64,000 nt of DNA from CAVSUR01 sp963731285 (GTDB lineage Bacteria; Actinomycetota; Actinomycetes; Streptosporangiales; Streptosporangiaceae). The stretch covers positions 930,001 through 994,000 of the forward strand of contig CAVSUR010000014.1 of NCBI GenBank assembly GCA_963731285.1, written 5' to 3'. Under the pieces are notes generated by a model. That model searched no databases and was not told the origin of the DNA. It saw only the letters and a list, made by a program, of their open reading frames with translations. The position numbers and the translations under genes are program-made. How positions within the stretch are numbered: position 1 is the first letter of the stretch; each line of letters begins with the position of its first letter. Positions 25,525-33,694 of this stretch are shown piece after piece.

Positions 25525-26391
25525 TCAGCCGCTGCCCAGCATTACCCTGTCCGGGCAGCTGTAGACGTTCATCGAGCTGCCGCGCAGGAACCCGACCAGG
25601 GTCAGGCCGGATTCGGCCGCCAGCTCGGCGGCCAGCGAGGACGGCGCGGACACCGCGGCGAGCACCGGGATTCCGGCCAGCACCGCCTTCTGCACCAGCT
25701 CGAACGAGGCGCGTCCGCTGACCAGCAGCACCCGGCCGGACAGCGGCAGCAGCCCGCCCCGCAGCGCCCAGCCGACCACCTTGTCCACCGCGTTGTGCCG
25801 TCCGACGTCCTCGCGCACGGCGAGCAGTTCGCCGCCGGAGCTGAACAGGCCGGCCGCGTGCAGCCCGCCGGTCGAGTCGAAGACGCGCTGCGCGTCCCGC
25901 AGCGTGCCGGGCAGCCCGGCCAGCACCTCCGGGCTGACCTGAACCCGGTCAGCGTCCAGCGGGAAGGCCGAGCGCACCGACAGGTCCTCGATGCTGGCCT
26001 TGCCGCACACCCCGCAGGCACTGGTGGTGAGGAAGTTCCGCCGCCGGGCCGGGGCCGCGGCGGTCGGGCCGAGCTGGACGTCGGCGATGTTGCCGGTGCC
26101 GTCATGATCGCCGTGGCCGCAGCGCTGCCCGGTGCAGATCTTGATCGAGACGATGTCCTGCGCCGAGCGGGCCACGCCCTCGCTGACCAGGAAGCCCGCC
26201 GTCAGGTCGATGTCGTCGCCGGGGGTGCGCATGGTCAGGGTCAGCGCCTCGCCGCCCACCCGGATGCCGAGCGGCTCCTCGGCGGCCAGCAAGTCTGCCT
26301 GTGGCTGGGCCAGTCGATGGCTGGCGGCCGGCCCGCCGGGGCCGGGCAGGGCGACGCGCAGCACCCGGCGCCGGGCGGTTCGCCCGGTCAT
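25525..26391 (-). CDS. fdhD: Formate dehydrogenase accessory sulfurtransferase
   Basis: FdhD carries sulfur from IscS to the molybdenum/tungsten cofactor of formate dehydrogenase, 288 residues. The redox motif is C-G-V-C-G-K-A-S (Cys126 and Cys129), in the position of the E. coli CxxC. Other family blocks are E-E-P-L-x-I, D-D-x-D-L-T-A-G-F-L-V-S-E-G, R-E-D-V-G-R-H-N-A-V-D-K and V-S-G-R-A-S-F-E-L. It is next to mobA and in the same 20-kb stretch as the selenocysteine genes, which supports a Sec-containing FDH elsewhere. Confidence 0.94.
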   Translation of the reverse strand: MTGRTARRRVLRVALPGPGGPAASHRLAQPQADLLAAEEPLGIRVGGEALTLTMRTPGDDIDLTAGFLVSEGVARSAQDIVSIKICTGQRCGHGDHDGTGNIADVQLGPTAAAPARRRNFLTTSACGVCGKASIEDLSVRSAFPLDADRVQVSPEVLAGLPGTLRDAQRVFDSTGGLHAAGLFSSGGELLAVREDVGRHNAVDKVVGWALRGGLLPLSGRVLLVSGRASFELVQKAVLAGIPVLAAVSAPSSLAAELAAESGLTLVGFLRGSSMNVYSCPDRVMLGSG

Positions 26392-26539
26392 CGCCCGCTC
26401 CCGGTGACCGCGGGGCAGCTGGTCACGGCGGGGGTCCGGTCACAGCTGGGCCCTCCCGTCGGTGCGCTGGCCTGTTCAGCCTACGGCGCCCGTCCTGGCC
26501 CGTCCGCTCCGCCCGGCCCGTCCGCCGTATGATCGGCTC

Positions 26540-27408
26540 ATGCCGAGGTCGGCGGGAATCGTGCTGGCCGGCGGGGGATCAACCCGGATGGGCACGGCCA
26601 AGGCGGCGCTGGAATGGCATGGCTCCACCCTGCTGCGCCGGCTCACGGGCATTCTGGCGCGCGGCACGGACGGCCCGGTCGTGGTGGTGCGGGCAGCGAG
26701 CCAGCGGCTGCCGGCGCTGGCGCCGCAGGTCGAGGTGGCCGACGATCCGCGAGCGGGCCTGGGCCCTGTTCAGGGCATCGCGGCCGGACTGGCCGCGGTC
26801 GGCAGCCGGGCCGACGTGGCCTTCGTATGTGCCACCGACCTGCCGTTGCTGCACCCGGCGTTCGTGCGGGCGGTGCTGGCGGCGGCCGCTGACGCCGACG
26901 TCGCCCTGCCGGTCGCGCGCGGCTTCGCTCAGCCGCTGGCCGCCGCATACCGCACCTCACTAGCCGCCGCCGCCGACCAGCTGGCCGCTGCGGCCGGCTG
27001 CGGCCCGCCTATTTGCTGCAAAACTGCATGGTCACACAGCTGGACGGGGCCGCCTTGCTGGCCAGCCCCGAGCTGGCCGCGCTGGACCCGGAGCTCGACT
27101 CGCTGGTCAATCTCAACACGCCGGACGATTATGCCCGGGCCAGGGCCCGGCCCGGCCCCGAGGTCACGGTCCTGCGCCACGGCGCGGCGGGCGCTGGCGG
27201 CTCCTGGCACGTGCGCGCGGCCACCGTGGCGCAGGCCGCCGCCGCCATCGGCCTGGACCCGAGCCGTCCTCTCGCCGCCACGGTGCTCGCCATGGTGCCG
27301 GGTGACCCGGCGCCAGGCGACGGCGATCCGGCCCTGCGCACGGACGACGGCGAGCTGCCGCTCGTCACCGGCGACACAGTGTGCTTCCCGGCCGCGGCCG
27401 GCCCCTGA
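26540..27408 (+). CDS. mobA: Molybdenum cofactor guanylyltransferase with C-terminal MoaD-like extension, frame-disrupted
   Basis: MobA adds GMP to molybdopterin. The frame opens with A-G-I-V-L-A-G-G-G-S-T-R-M-G-T-A-K-A and continues with F-V-C-A-T-D-L-P-L-L, the nucleotidyltransferase and metal motifs. Frame is lost near 27002 and resumes as L-L-Q-N-C-M-V-T-Q-L-D-G-A; inserting one C restores A-G-L-R-P-A-Y-L-L. Residues after ~210 are not MobA: T-V-L-R-H-G, W-H-V-R-A-A-T-V-A-Q-A, then G-D-T-V-C-F-P-A-A-A-G-P, which looks like a ThiS/MoaD beta-grasp tail, though it ends Gly-Pro, not Gly-Gly. Some actinobacterial MobA proteins carry such a tail. Confidence 0.85.
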
Positions 27409-27412
27409 TGCC

Positions 27413-28438
27413 TCAGATGGTGCCGGCCTCGATCGCGGCGGCGATCCACGGGATGACCTCGTCGAGCATCTGGTCCAGCGTGGTCGCCGCCTCGAAGCCC
27501 AGCAGCCGCTTGGCCTTCTCCGTGGCGGGCACCCGCCGCTGCACATCGTGCGCGAACGGCTCGTCGTGCACCAGCCGCAGCGGCACGCCAGGGCCCTTGA
27601 TCTTGCGCCAGATCATCTCGGCCAGCTCGAGCACGGTGGTGCCCTGCGCCGTCGACAGGTTGAAGTCCTCGTTCGCCGCGTCCGGATGCTCCATCGCGGT
27701 GACGATGCCCGCGGCCAGGTCCGCCCCGTAGGTGTAGTGCCGCACCTGCTCGCCCGAGCCGAGCAGGTGCAGCGGGTCCTGCCCCTTCAGTACCTTCTGC
27801 ACCAGGTCGGGCACGACGTGGCTCATCGCCAGCCGGACGTTGCCGGAGAGGATCTCCTGGTCGCCGAGCGCGCGGCTCTCCCCGGTCCCGACGCAGTTGA
27901 ACGGGCGCACGATCGTGTACGGCAGCCGGTACTGGTCCCAGGCGGCACGGGCGAAGTACTCCACCGCCAGTTTCTGGAAGCCGTAGGACGATACCGGCGG
28001 CGGGATCTCGCGCTGCTGGCCCTCGTGCGAGGGCCAGTCCGGCGCGCTCTCGAACACCATGGACGACGACAGGTACGTCACCTTGCGCAGCGATCCGCCC
28101 CGCCGCGCCGCGATCGCGGCGTCGCAGGATGCCGCGATGATCCGCTCGTTGGCGGCGAGCAGGTCGTAGGCGTAGGCGTGAAAGTAGGAGATCCCGCCGA
28201 TCAGCGCGGCGCCGGCCACGAAGTGGTCGCAGCCGGCCAGCAGCCGGGTCATCAGCTCCACGTCGCGCGCGTCGCCCTCGACGAGCTGGTAGCGAGGGTG
28301 GCCGTCGTAGGACTTGCGTACCCGGCCGTACTTGGAGAAGTTGTCCACCCCGACGACCGCGTAGCCGCGCCGCAGCAGCTCCTCGACCAGGTAACCGCCG
28401 ATGAAGCCAGCGGAACCGCTCACGACGACCTTCGCCAT
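27413..28438 (-). CDS. NAD-dependent epimerase/dehydratase (extended SDR)
   Basis: Nucleotide-sugar modifying enzyme, 341 residues. NAD-binding G-S-A-G-F-I-G-G-Y-L is at the N-terminus, Y-L-S-S-S-M-V-F supplies the catalytic serine, and S-S-Y-G-F-Q-K-L is the Y-x-x-x-K. G-E-Q-V-R-H-Y-T-Y-G replaces the usual R-x-F-x-Y-V block. UDP-glucose 4-epimerase, dTDP-glucose dehydratase and similar activities cannot be separated. The ATG at 28438 overlaps the glycosyltransferase stop by one base; an in-frame GTG lies three bases earlier. Last of a three-gene overlapping operon. Confidence 0.88.
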   Translation of the reverse strand: MAKVVVSGSAGFIGGYLVEELLRRGYAVVGVDNFSKYGRVRKSYDGHPRYQLVEGDARDVELMTRLLAGCDHFVAGAALIGGISYFHAYAYDLLAANERIIAASCDAAIAARRGGSLRKVTYLSSSMVFESAPDWPSHEGQQREIPPPVSSYGFQKLAVEYFARAAWDQYRLPYTIVRPFNCVGTGESRALGDQEILSGNVRLAMSHVVPDLVQKVLKGQDPLHLLGSGEQVRHYTYGADLAAGIVTAMEHPDAANEDFNLSTAQGTTVLELAEMIWRKIKGPGVPLRLVHDEPFAHDVQRRVPATEKAKRLLGFEAATTLDQMLDEVIPWIAAAIEAGTI

Positions 28439-29208
28439 CACGTTCCCTTCTGGTGATCAGCAGCCAGGCTGGCGCCCAGCGCCCGGACCTGCGCGGCGGA
28501 CAGCCGCGGCCCGAACGCGAACCGGTACCAGCGCAGGTAACTCGGGATCCACTGCGCGACCATGAAGCTCGACTGGCCGGCCTGCCGGTCGAGCCAGATC
28601 GTGGGCAGCTCAGCGACCGGGCGGCCGAGCCGCTTGGCCTTGGCGGTCAGCTCGATGCCGATCTCGAACCCGGCCCGCGAGTCGATCCCGACCTCGCGCA
28701 CGAACTCGGTCGAGTACGCCTTGAACGAGTTCGTGGCGTCCCGGGTGCCGACGTGCGCGAGCAGCTGCAGCGAGCGGCCCGCGGCCGCCGACATCAGGCC
28801 CTTCAGCCGCGGGCCGCCGACCTGCTGGCCGCCCGGCATGTAGCGGGAGGCGGCCGCCACCGCCACCCCGCGCTCCACCAGCCGGACCAGCTCGTCGATC
28901 TGGGTGGGGTCATCGCAGCCGTCGGCCATGGTCACGACGGCGACCGGCGCCTCCGCGGCGTCGATACCGAACCGGATGGCGTTGGCCGGCCCCCGGCCGT
29001 AGGTGTTGACGACGCACCGGAACTGCGGTGCGGCCCGCGCGTATTTCTCCACCACGGCGACCGTCGGGTCGTCCGGCTCGTCCACCACCACCAGAACCTC
29101 GCACGGCAGCCGCACCGACTCGGTCAGCCGATCCAGCACCGCAACGATGCGCTCGTCCTCCTGGTAGGCCGGGATCACGACTGAGACGCGCAGGCCGGGC
29201 GGCGTCAT
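28438..29208 (-). CDS. Family 2 glycosyltransferase
   Basis: GT-A glycosyltransferase, 256 residues from ATG 29208. R-V-S-V-V-I-P-A-Y-Q-E-D-E-R-I opens the fold, V-V-V-D-E-P-D-D-P-T gives the first aspartates, and V-V-T-M-A-D-G-C-D-D-P the DxD-like motif. The sequence R-A-G-F-E-I-G-I-E-L-T-A-K-A-K-R-L-G is characteristic of dolichol-/polyprenol-phosphate sugar transferases (DPM1-like). There is no membrane tail. It overlaps the dehydrogenase stop with ATGA; the longer start (29376) would run far into that gene. Confidence 0.88.
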   Translation of the reverse strand: MTPPGLRVSVVIPAYQEDERIVAVLDRLTESVRLPCEVLVVVDEPDDPTVAVVEKYARAAPQFRCVVNTYGRGPANAIRFGIDAAEAPVAVVTMADGCDDPTQIDELVRLVERGVAVAAASRYMPGGQQVGGPRLKGLMSAAAGRSLQLLAHVGTRDATNSFKAYSTEFVREVGIDSRAGFEIGIELTAKAKRLGRPVAELPTIWLDRQAGQSSFMVAQWIPSYLRWYRFAFGPRLSAAQVRALGASLAADHQKGT

Positions 29209-30419
29209 AGCCGCACGCCCGCGCCCAGCACGTTCCAGATATCGGCTACCGGCTTGCCGGTGCGCAGGGCCGCGTATTCCGGATGCGGAGCCGCGATCAC
29301 CAGCAGGTCGGCGCGGGCGAGCACCTCGTCGAGCGGCCGCAGATCCTCGTCGGCGGTCACGTGCGGGTCGGTGCACAGCACCGCCGCGGCCTTGAACGCC
29401 AGCAGCCGCTTGAGCTTGTAGGACAAGCTGGAGCGGGTATCGTCCGAGCCGCCCTTGAACGCCATGCCGAGTATCCCGACCGTCATCGGCGCCAGGTCAT
29501 AGCGCTGCTCCAGACGGTGCACCAGGTACAGCGGCATGCCCTCGTTGACGGCCATGGCCGCGTGGCCGAGCGGGAAATTGTTCTGGTTGTAGGCGGCGAG
29601 CTGCATCGTGTCCTTGAACAGGCACGGGCCGGCCGCGAAGCCCGCGGCGGGCATGTCCGCCGCGCGCGGGTAATCAGCGGCGAGGCCCTGCCGGATCCGC
29701 TCGAAGTCCAGGCCCTGGTCGTTGGCCATCATGTACAGCTGGTTGGCCGTCGCGAACTTGATGTAGCGCCAGACGTTGGTGAACAGCTTGGCCAGCTCTG
29801 CTTCCTCCGGCGACATGACCACCAGCTTGTCGGTCAGGATCCGGAACAGGCGGCTCGCCCGCTCCACCCCCCGCGGCGTGCGGGCCGAGACGATCTGCGG
29901 CAGCTCGAGCAGCTCGGTCATGGCCCGGCCCTCGGCGATCCGCTCCGGGCAGAACGCGACGTCCATCTCCACGCCGAGCCCGGCCACCATCTTTTCCACC
30001 AGGGCAGTAACGCCGGGATACACCGTGCTGCGCAGGATGAGGATCTGGCCGGGCCGCCATTGCTCAGCGCAGCTGCTCAGCGCGTTGAGCACGGCGGCCC
30101 GGTCGGGGTTGAGGTGGGCGTCCACCGGCGTGCCGATCACCATGATGACGTGCTCGGCCGTGCTGACCACCGCGGCGTCCGCAGTCGCGTGCAGGCGCCC
30201 GGCGGCGGTCGCGCGCTGCAGCATCTCGGCGGCGCCGGGCTCGGCGAACGGGAGCCGCCCGGCGTTGACCGCAGCGACCGCGCCGTCGCTGATGTCGTAG
30301 ATGCCGACCCGCGCGCCCCGGTCGGCCAGCGCGATGGCCAGCGGCAGCCCGACGTGCCCGCATCCGCCGATCACGGCCACGTCGAGGTCGAAGTCTTCCT
30401 GGCCCGGCGAACCGGTCAC
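29205..30419 (-). CDS. UDP-glucose/GDP-mannose dehydrogenase family protein
   Basis: Two-step NAD-dependent sugar-nucleotide oxidase, 404 residues. The Rossmann motif is I-G-G-C-G-H-V-G-L-P-L, then F-C-P-E-R-I-A-E-G, K-L-F-T-N-V-W-R-Y-I-K-F-A-T-A-N, and the catalytic thiol block A-G-P-C-L-F-K-D. G-I-L-G-M-A-F-K-G-G-S-D-D-T-R closes the second domain. GTG 30419 with GGAGG eight bases upstream is chosen; the longer frame (30596) lacks a site. First gene of the sugar-nucleotide operon. UDP-glucose versus other sugars cannot be distinguished. Confidence 0.9.
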   Translation of the reverse strand: MTGSPGQEDFDLDVAVIGGCGHVGLPLAIALADRGARVGIYDISDGAVAAVNAGRLPFAEPGAAEMLQRATAAGRLHATADAAVVSTAEHVIMVIGTPVDAHLNPDRAAVLNALSSCAEQWRPGQILILRSTVYPGVTALVEKMVAGLGVEMDVAFCPERIAEGRAMTELLELPQIVSARTPRGVERASRLFRILTDKLVVMSPEEAELAKLFTNVWRYIKFATANQLYMMANDQGLDFERIRQGLAADYPRAADMPAAGFAAGPCLFKDTMQLAAYNQNNFPLGHAAMAVNEGMPLYLVHRLEQRYDLAPMTVGILGMAFKGGSDDTRSSLSYKLKRLLAFKAAAVLCTDPHVTADEDLRPLDEVLARADLLVIAAPHPEYAALRTGKPVADIWNVLGAGVRL

Positions 30420-30631
30420 CGCCTGTTCCTCCAGCACATCGAATCGGGCCGGGACGCGCGCTTCGCCCGGCGGCCGAGATCGGCCCTCCGCAACGCCACA
30501 ATAGTTCGCCGCCGCGCCCCGGCCGTCGGGCCGATGACGGATTTGAGCAACAGCAGGCCGAATCATGGCGATTACAAAATGCGGATCGGCGGTCACGGTA
30601 TGCTACCCGGGTGACCGGCCGGGCGCGCTGG

Positions 30632-32344
30632 TCAGTCGCGGCCCGTCTTGACCGGCGGTTCCTCGGCTGCCGGTTTCTCGGCTGTTGCTTCGTCCGGCAC
30701 TGCTTCGCCGGAGGCCGCTTCGCCGGAGGCCGCTTCTTCGGACGCAGCTTCGCCGGAGGCCGTTTCGCCGGGTGCCGGGCCATCGGCTGCGGCATCGCCG
30801 GGTTCCTGATCGGCAGCCGTGGCCGCCTGGCCTGGTCTGCCGGAGTCCGCTGCGGCTGCCGCCACCGGCTCCGGCGCGACGTCACCTGGGGCGGGTTCCA
30901 CGGGGCCGTCGGCCTCCGGTCCGGCAGCTCGTGCCCAGGTCCGGCTACGCCGCCAGGCCAGCACCGCGGCAGCGATCAGGGCGAGGAACACCAGCAGCCC
31001 GGCCCCGATGAACAGGTCCAGGCTGATCAGCGTGCTGACGCTGTAGCTGCGCGGTACCGACAGATGCGTCAGGTAATCGTTGATCAGCCGCCGGTACGCG
31101 CCCTCAGACGTCGCCGGACTGGTCTTCGCCGGGAAGAGATGACTCGACGAGAAGAGATGGCCGGTGTGCACTATGTACCCGCGGAGCGGGTCGTCGAAGA
31201 ATCCGATCAGCCCGACCGGCAGGAACGCATGGCGGTTCGTCCAGCTGGCTGGCCAGCCGCCGAACAACCCGATGAGCACGACGGCGAACGCCCACCCGGC
31301 CCAGCGGGCCGGGCCGCGGCTGCGCACCGCCCAGTCGACGATGACCGCGGCGATCGGCACGATCCAGACCCAGTGATGCGTCCAGCTGATCGGCGAGACG
31401 ATGAGCCCGGTCAGCGCGCAGGTGACCCAGCCCTGGACCGGCCGGCCGGACCGGGCCAGCCGGGCGCCCGCGGTGACGCCGATCACGCCGATCACCACGG
31501 CGCACGCCAGCCACAGGTGATTGACCGGGGCGGCGCCGCCCGCGATCCGGGCCAGCAGGGCCAGCAGCGACTGGTTAATCGGGGCGACGACCGACCCGGT
31601 ATTGCGGGGGTGCAGGAAGTACCCGGTCAGCCAGTAGGAATGCGACTGCTTCGGCAGCAGGATGAAGCCGGTTACCGTGGTGGCCGCGAACGCCGCGGTG
31701 GCCACCGCGGCCTGCCGGAACTTGCCCGCCAGCAGCAGGTACGGGATGAAGATCAGGGGGATCAGCTTGATCCCGGCGGCGAGCCCGATGCCGGTGCCCT
31801 TGAGCCAGCTCCGGTCGGGCTGGCACAGGTCGGCGACGATCAGCAGCATCAGGATGAGCTCGATCTGGCCCAGATGCAGGGCCTCCTGGACCGGCTCGGT
31901 CCACAGCCCGGCGCCGGCCAGCAGCAGCGCCGCTGTCGCCCGCCGGACCCCGCGCCAGCCGAGTGCGCCGAAGGTCAGCCACGCCGTCAGCGGCAGCGCC
32001 GCGACGCTGATCGAGGTCACGGCGTCCCCGAGCACGCGCAGGCTCAGATGCGAGGTCCAGCCGAAAATCAGCGCAGCGAACGGCGTGTAGGTGAACTTGA
32101 TGCCGGGAATCAGCTGCCACTTGTAGAGAAACGCCGGATCGTTCCTGGCCAGCAGGCCGCCGTCGTTGTAGACGCGCAGATCGAACAGGTTCAGCATGAA
32201 CGGGTACCGGTGCGTATCGGCCACCCAGGCGACGATGGCCACGGCACAGAACACGGCAGCGCCCAGCAGGCCGAGCCAGCGCAGCCCGCGCCGCCGGGCC
32301 GGCCGGGTGTCCGGCTGCCGCAACTCGGCTTGTGCCGTAACGAT
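30632..32344 (-). CDS. GT87-type (DUF2029) membrane glycosyltransferase
   Basis: Polytopic GT-C transferase using a polyprenyl-phosphate sugar, with about ten hydrophobic helices. The conserved aspartate is in L-F-D-L-R-V-Y-N-D-G-G just after the first helix, and S-P-I-S-W-T-H-H-W-V-W matches the GT87 family. A strong GGGAGGA lies five bases before an ATC codon at 32344, with no ATG, GTG or TTG in frame close by, so the start is unresolved; the next clear ATG in frame is at 32515. The last ~90 residues are repeats of A-S-G-E-A and A-x-E-E-A-A, probably cytoplasmic and disordered. Confidence 0.82.
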   Translation of the reverse strand: MVTAQAELRQPDTRPARRRGLRWLGLLGAAVFCAVAIVAWVADTHRYPFMLNLFDLRVYNDGGLLARNDPAFLYKWQLIPGIKFTYTPFAALIFGWTSHLSLRVLGDAVTSISVAALPLTAWLTFGALGWRGVRRATAALLLAGAGLWTEPVQEALHLGQIELILMLLIVADLCQPDRSWLKGTGIGLAAGIKLIPLIFIPYLLLAGKFRQAAVATAAFAATTVTGFILLPKQSHSYWLTGYFLHPRNTGSVVAPINQSLLALLARIAGGAAPVNHLWLACAVVIGVIGVTAGARLARSGRPVQGWVTCALTGLIVSPISWTHHWVWIVPIAAVIVDWAVRSRGPARWAGWAFAVVLIGLFGGWPASWTNRHAFLPVGLIGFFDDPLRGYIVHTGHLFSSSHLFPAKTSPATSEGAYRRLINDYLTHLSVPRSYSVSTLISLDLFIGAGLLVFLALIAAAVLAWRRSRTWARAAGPEADGPVEPAPGDVAPEPVAAAAADSGRPGQAATAADQEPGDAAADGPAPGETASGEAASEEAASGEAASGEAVPDEATAEKPAAEEPPVKTGRD

Positions 32345-32596
32345 GGGGTCCTCCCGCGGCTCCCGCGCCCAGCATGCGCTGATGCTGACATAGCCAGCTC
32401 CGCTGCGGCTGACATGCCAGCGTCCGCTGGGCTGTGGACATGACCAGCGCCCGCTGGCCTGTCGAGGTGATCTGCGCCGACTGGCGAGCCCGCGACCGCG
32501 AGGCAGCGGCGCCACGTGCGGTGCCGCCGAGGGCCACCCGCGCCAGGCGGCAGCCGCGCCCGATCCTAGCTTACGCCGGTCACCAGATCTGGCCGC

Positions 32597-33598
32597 TTAC
32601 CGCACCAGCAGGACCGCATCGCCGCGCGGGATGAGCTCGCCGATCACCGGCGCACCGGGAATCTCGCCGGCCACGAGCAGCCCGCCGGAGGTCTGCGCGT
32701 CCGCCAGCATCAGCAGCTCCTCCGCGCTAGCCGTGCCGAAGTCGGCGTGCGGGGCCACCCAGTCGAGATTCCGCCGGCTGCCGCCCGGTACGTGCCCGGC
32801 CCGCAGCGCGCCTGCGGCCCCGTCGATAAGCGGCACCGCGGCCCGGTCCACGACCGCGGTTACCCCGCTGGCCCGGGCCAGCTTGTACAGGTGACCGAGC
32901 AGCCCGAACCCGGTCACGTCGGTCGCGCACCGCAGTCCGGCGGCCAGGGCATCCCTGCTGGCCTGCGCGTTCAGCGCGGTCATCACCGCGATGGCCGGCT
33001 GCGACACCTCGCCGGTCGCCTTGTGCCGGGCGTTGAGGACGCCGATGCCCAGCGGCTTGGTCAGCGACAGCGGCAGGCCCGCTTGCCCGGCATCGATCCG
33101 CAGCAGCGCCGCCGGGTCGGCCAGCCCGGTGACGGCCATGCCGTACTTCGGCTCGGGATCGTCGATGCTGTGCCCGCCCGCCACGTAGCAGCCGGCCTGA
33201 CGGGCGATCTCCAGGCCGCCGCGCAGCACCTCGACGGCCAGCTCGACCGGGAGCCGGTCCCGCGGCCAGCCCAGCAGGTTCAGCGCCACCAGCGGCTCGC
33301 CGCCGACCGCGTACACGTCCGACAGCGCGTTGGCCGCGGCGATCCGGCCGAAGGTGGCGGCGTCGTCGACCACGGGGGTGAAGAAATCGGCGGTCGCCAC
33401 CACCGCCCGCTGCGGGGAGATCTGCACGACCGCCGCGTCGTCGCCGTGCTCGACGCCGATGAGCAGGTCCGCGCCGCTGGTGCCGGGCATCAGCCGCGCG
33501 ACGGCATCCTCGAGCTCGCCCGGCGGCATCTTGCAGGCGCAGCCGCCGCCGTGCGCGTACTGGGTCAGCCGGATGCCGGTCATGCCCTGCACTGTCAT
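32597..33598 (-). CDS. selD: Selenide, water dikinase
   Basis: Makes selenophosphate, the selenium donor for tRNA-Sec and selenouridine. The N-terminus M-T-G-I-R-L-T-Q-Y-A-H-G-G-G-C-A-C-K-M carries the catalytic Cys20 and Lys23 (equivalent to Cys17 and Lys20 of E. coli). G-D-D-A-A-V-V and T-A-D-F-F-T-P-V-V-D-D supply metal ligands, and A-N-A-L-S-D-V-Y-A-V-G-G, A-G-G-H-S-I and T-D-V-T-G-F-G-L-L-G-H follow the family. It has Cys at the active site, not Sec. Length (333) is normal. It is divergent from an acyl-CoA synthetase. Confidence 0.95.
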   Translation of the reverse strand: MTVQGMTGIRLTQYAHGGGCACKMPPGELEDAVARLMPGTSGADLLIGVEHGDDAAVVQISPQRAVVATADFFTPVVDDAATFGRIAAANALSDVYAVGGEPLVALNLLGWPRDRLPVELAVEVLRGGLEIARQAGCYVAGGHSIDDPEPKYGMAVTGLADPAALLRIDAGQAGLPLSLTKPLGIGVLNARHKATGEVSQPAIAVMTALNAQASRDALAAGLRCATDVTGFGLLGHLYKLARASGVTAVVDRAAVPLIDGAAGALRAGHVPGGSRRNLDWVAPHADFGTASAEELLMLADAQTSGGLLVAGEIPGAPVIGELIPRGDAVLLVR

Positions 33599-33694
33599 CA
33601 GGCCACTGTAATCAGGGTGGCCCAGGCTTGCGGCCCCGGCGCCAACGTGGTGACATGCAGTCCAGGCAGCCCGGCGGGCGAGCGGAGGTGCACG

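Noticed and set aside
32747..33694. Long N-terminal extension of the acyl-CoA synthetase over selD
   Set aside because: Antisense shadow of selD; GTG 33695 with GGAGG gives the normal family length.
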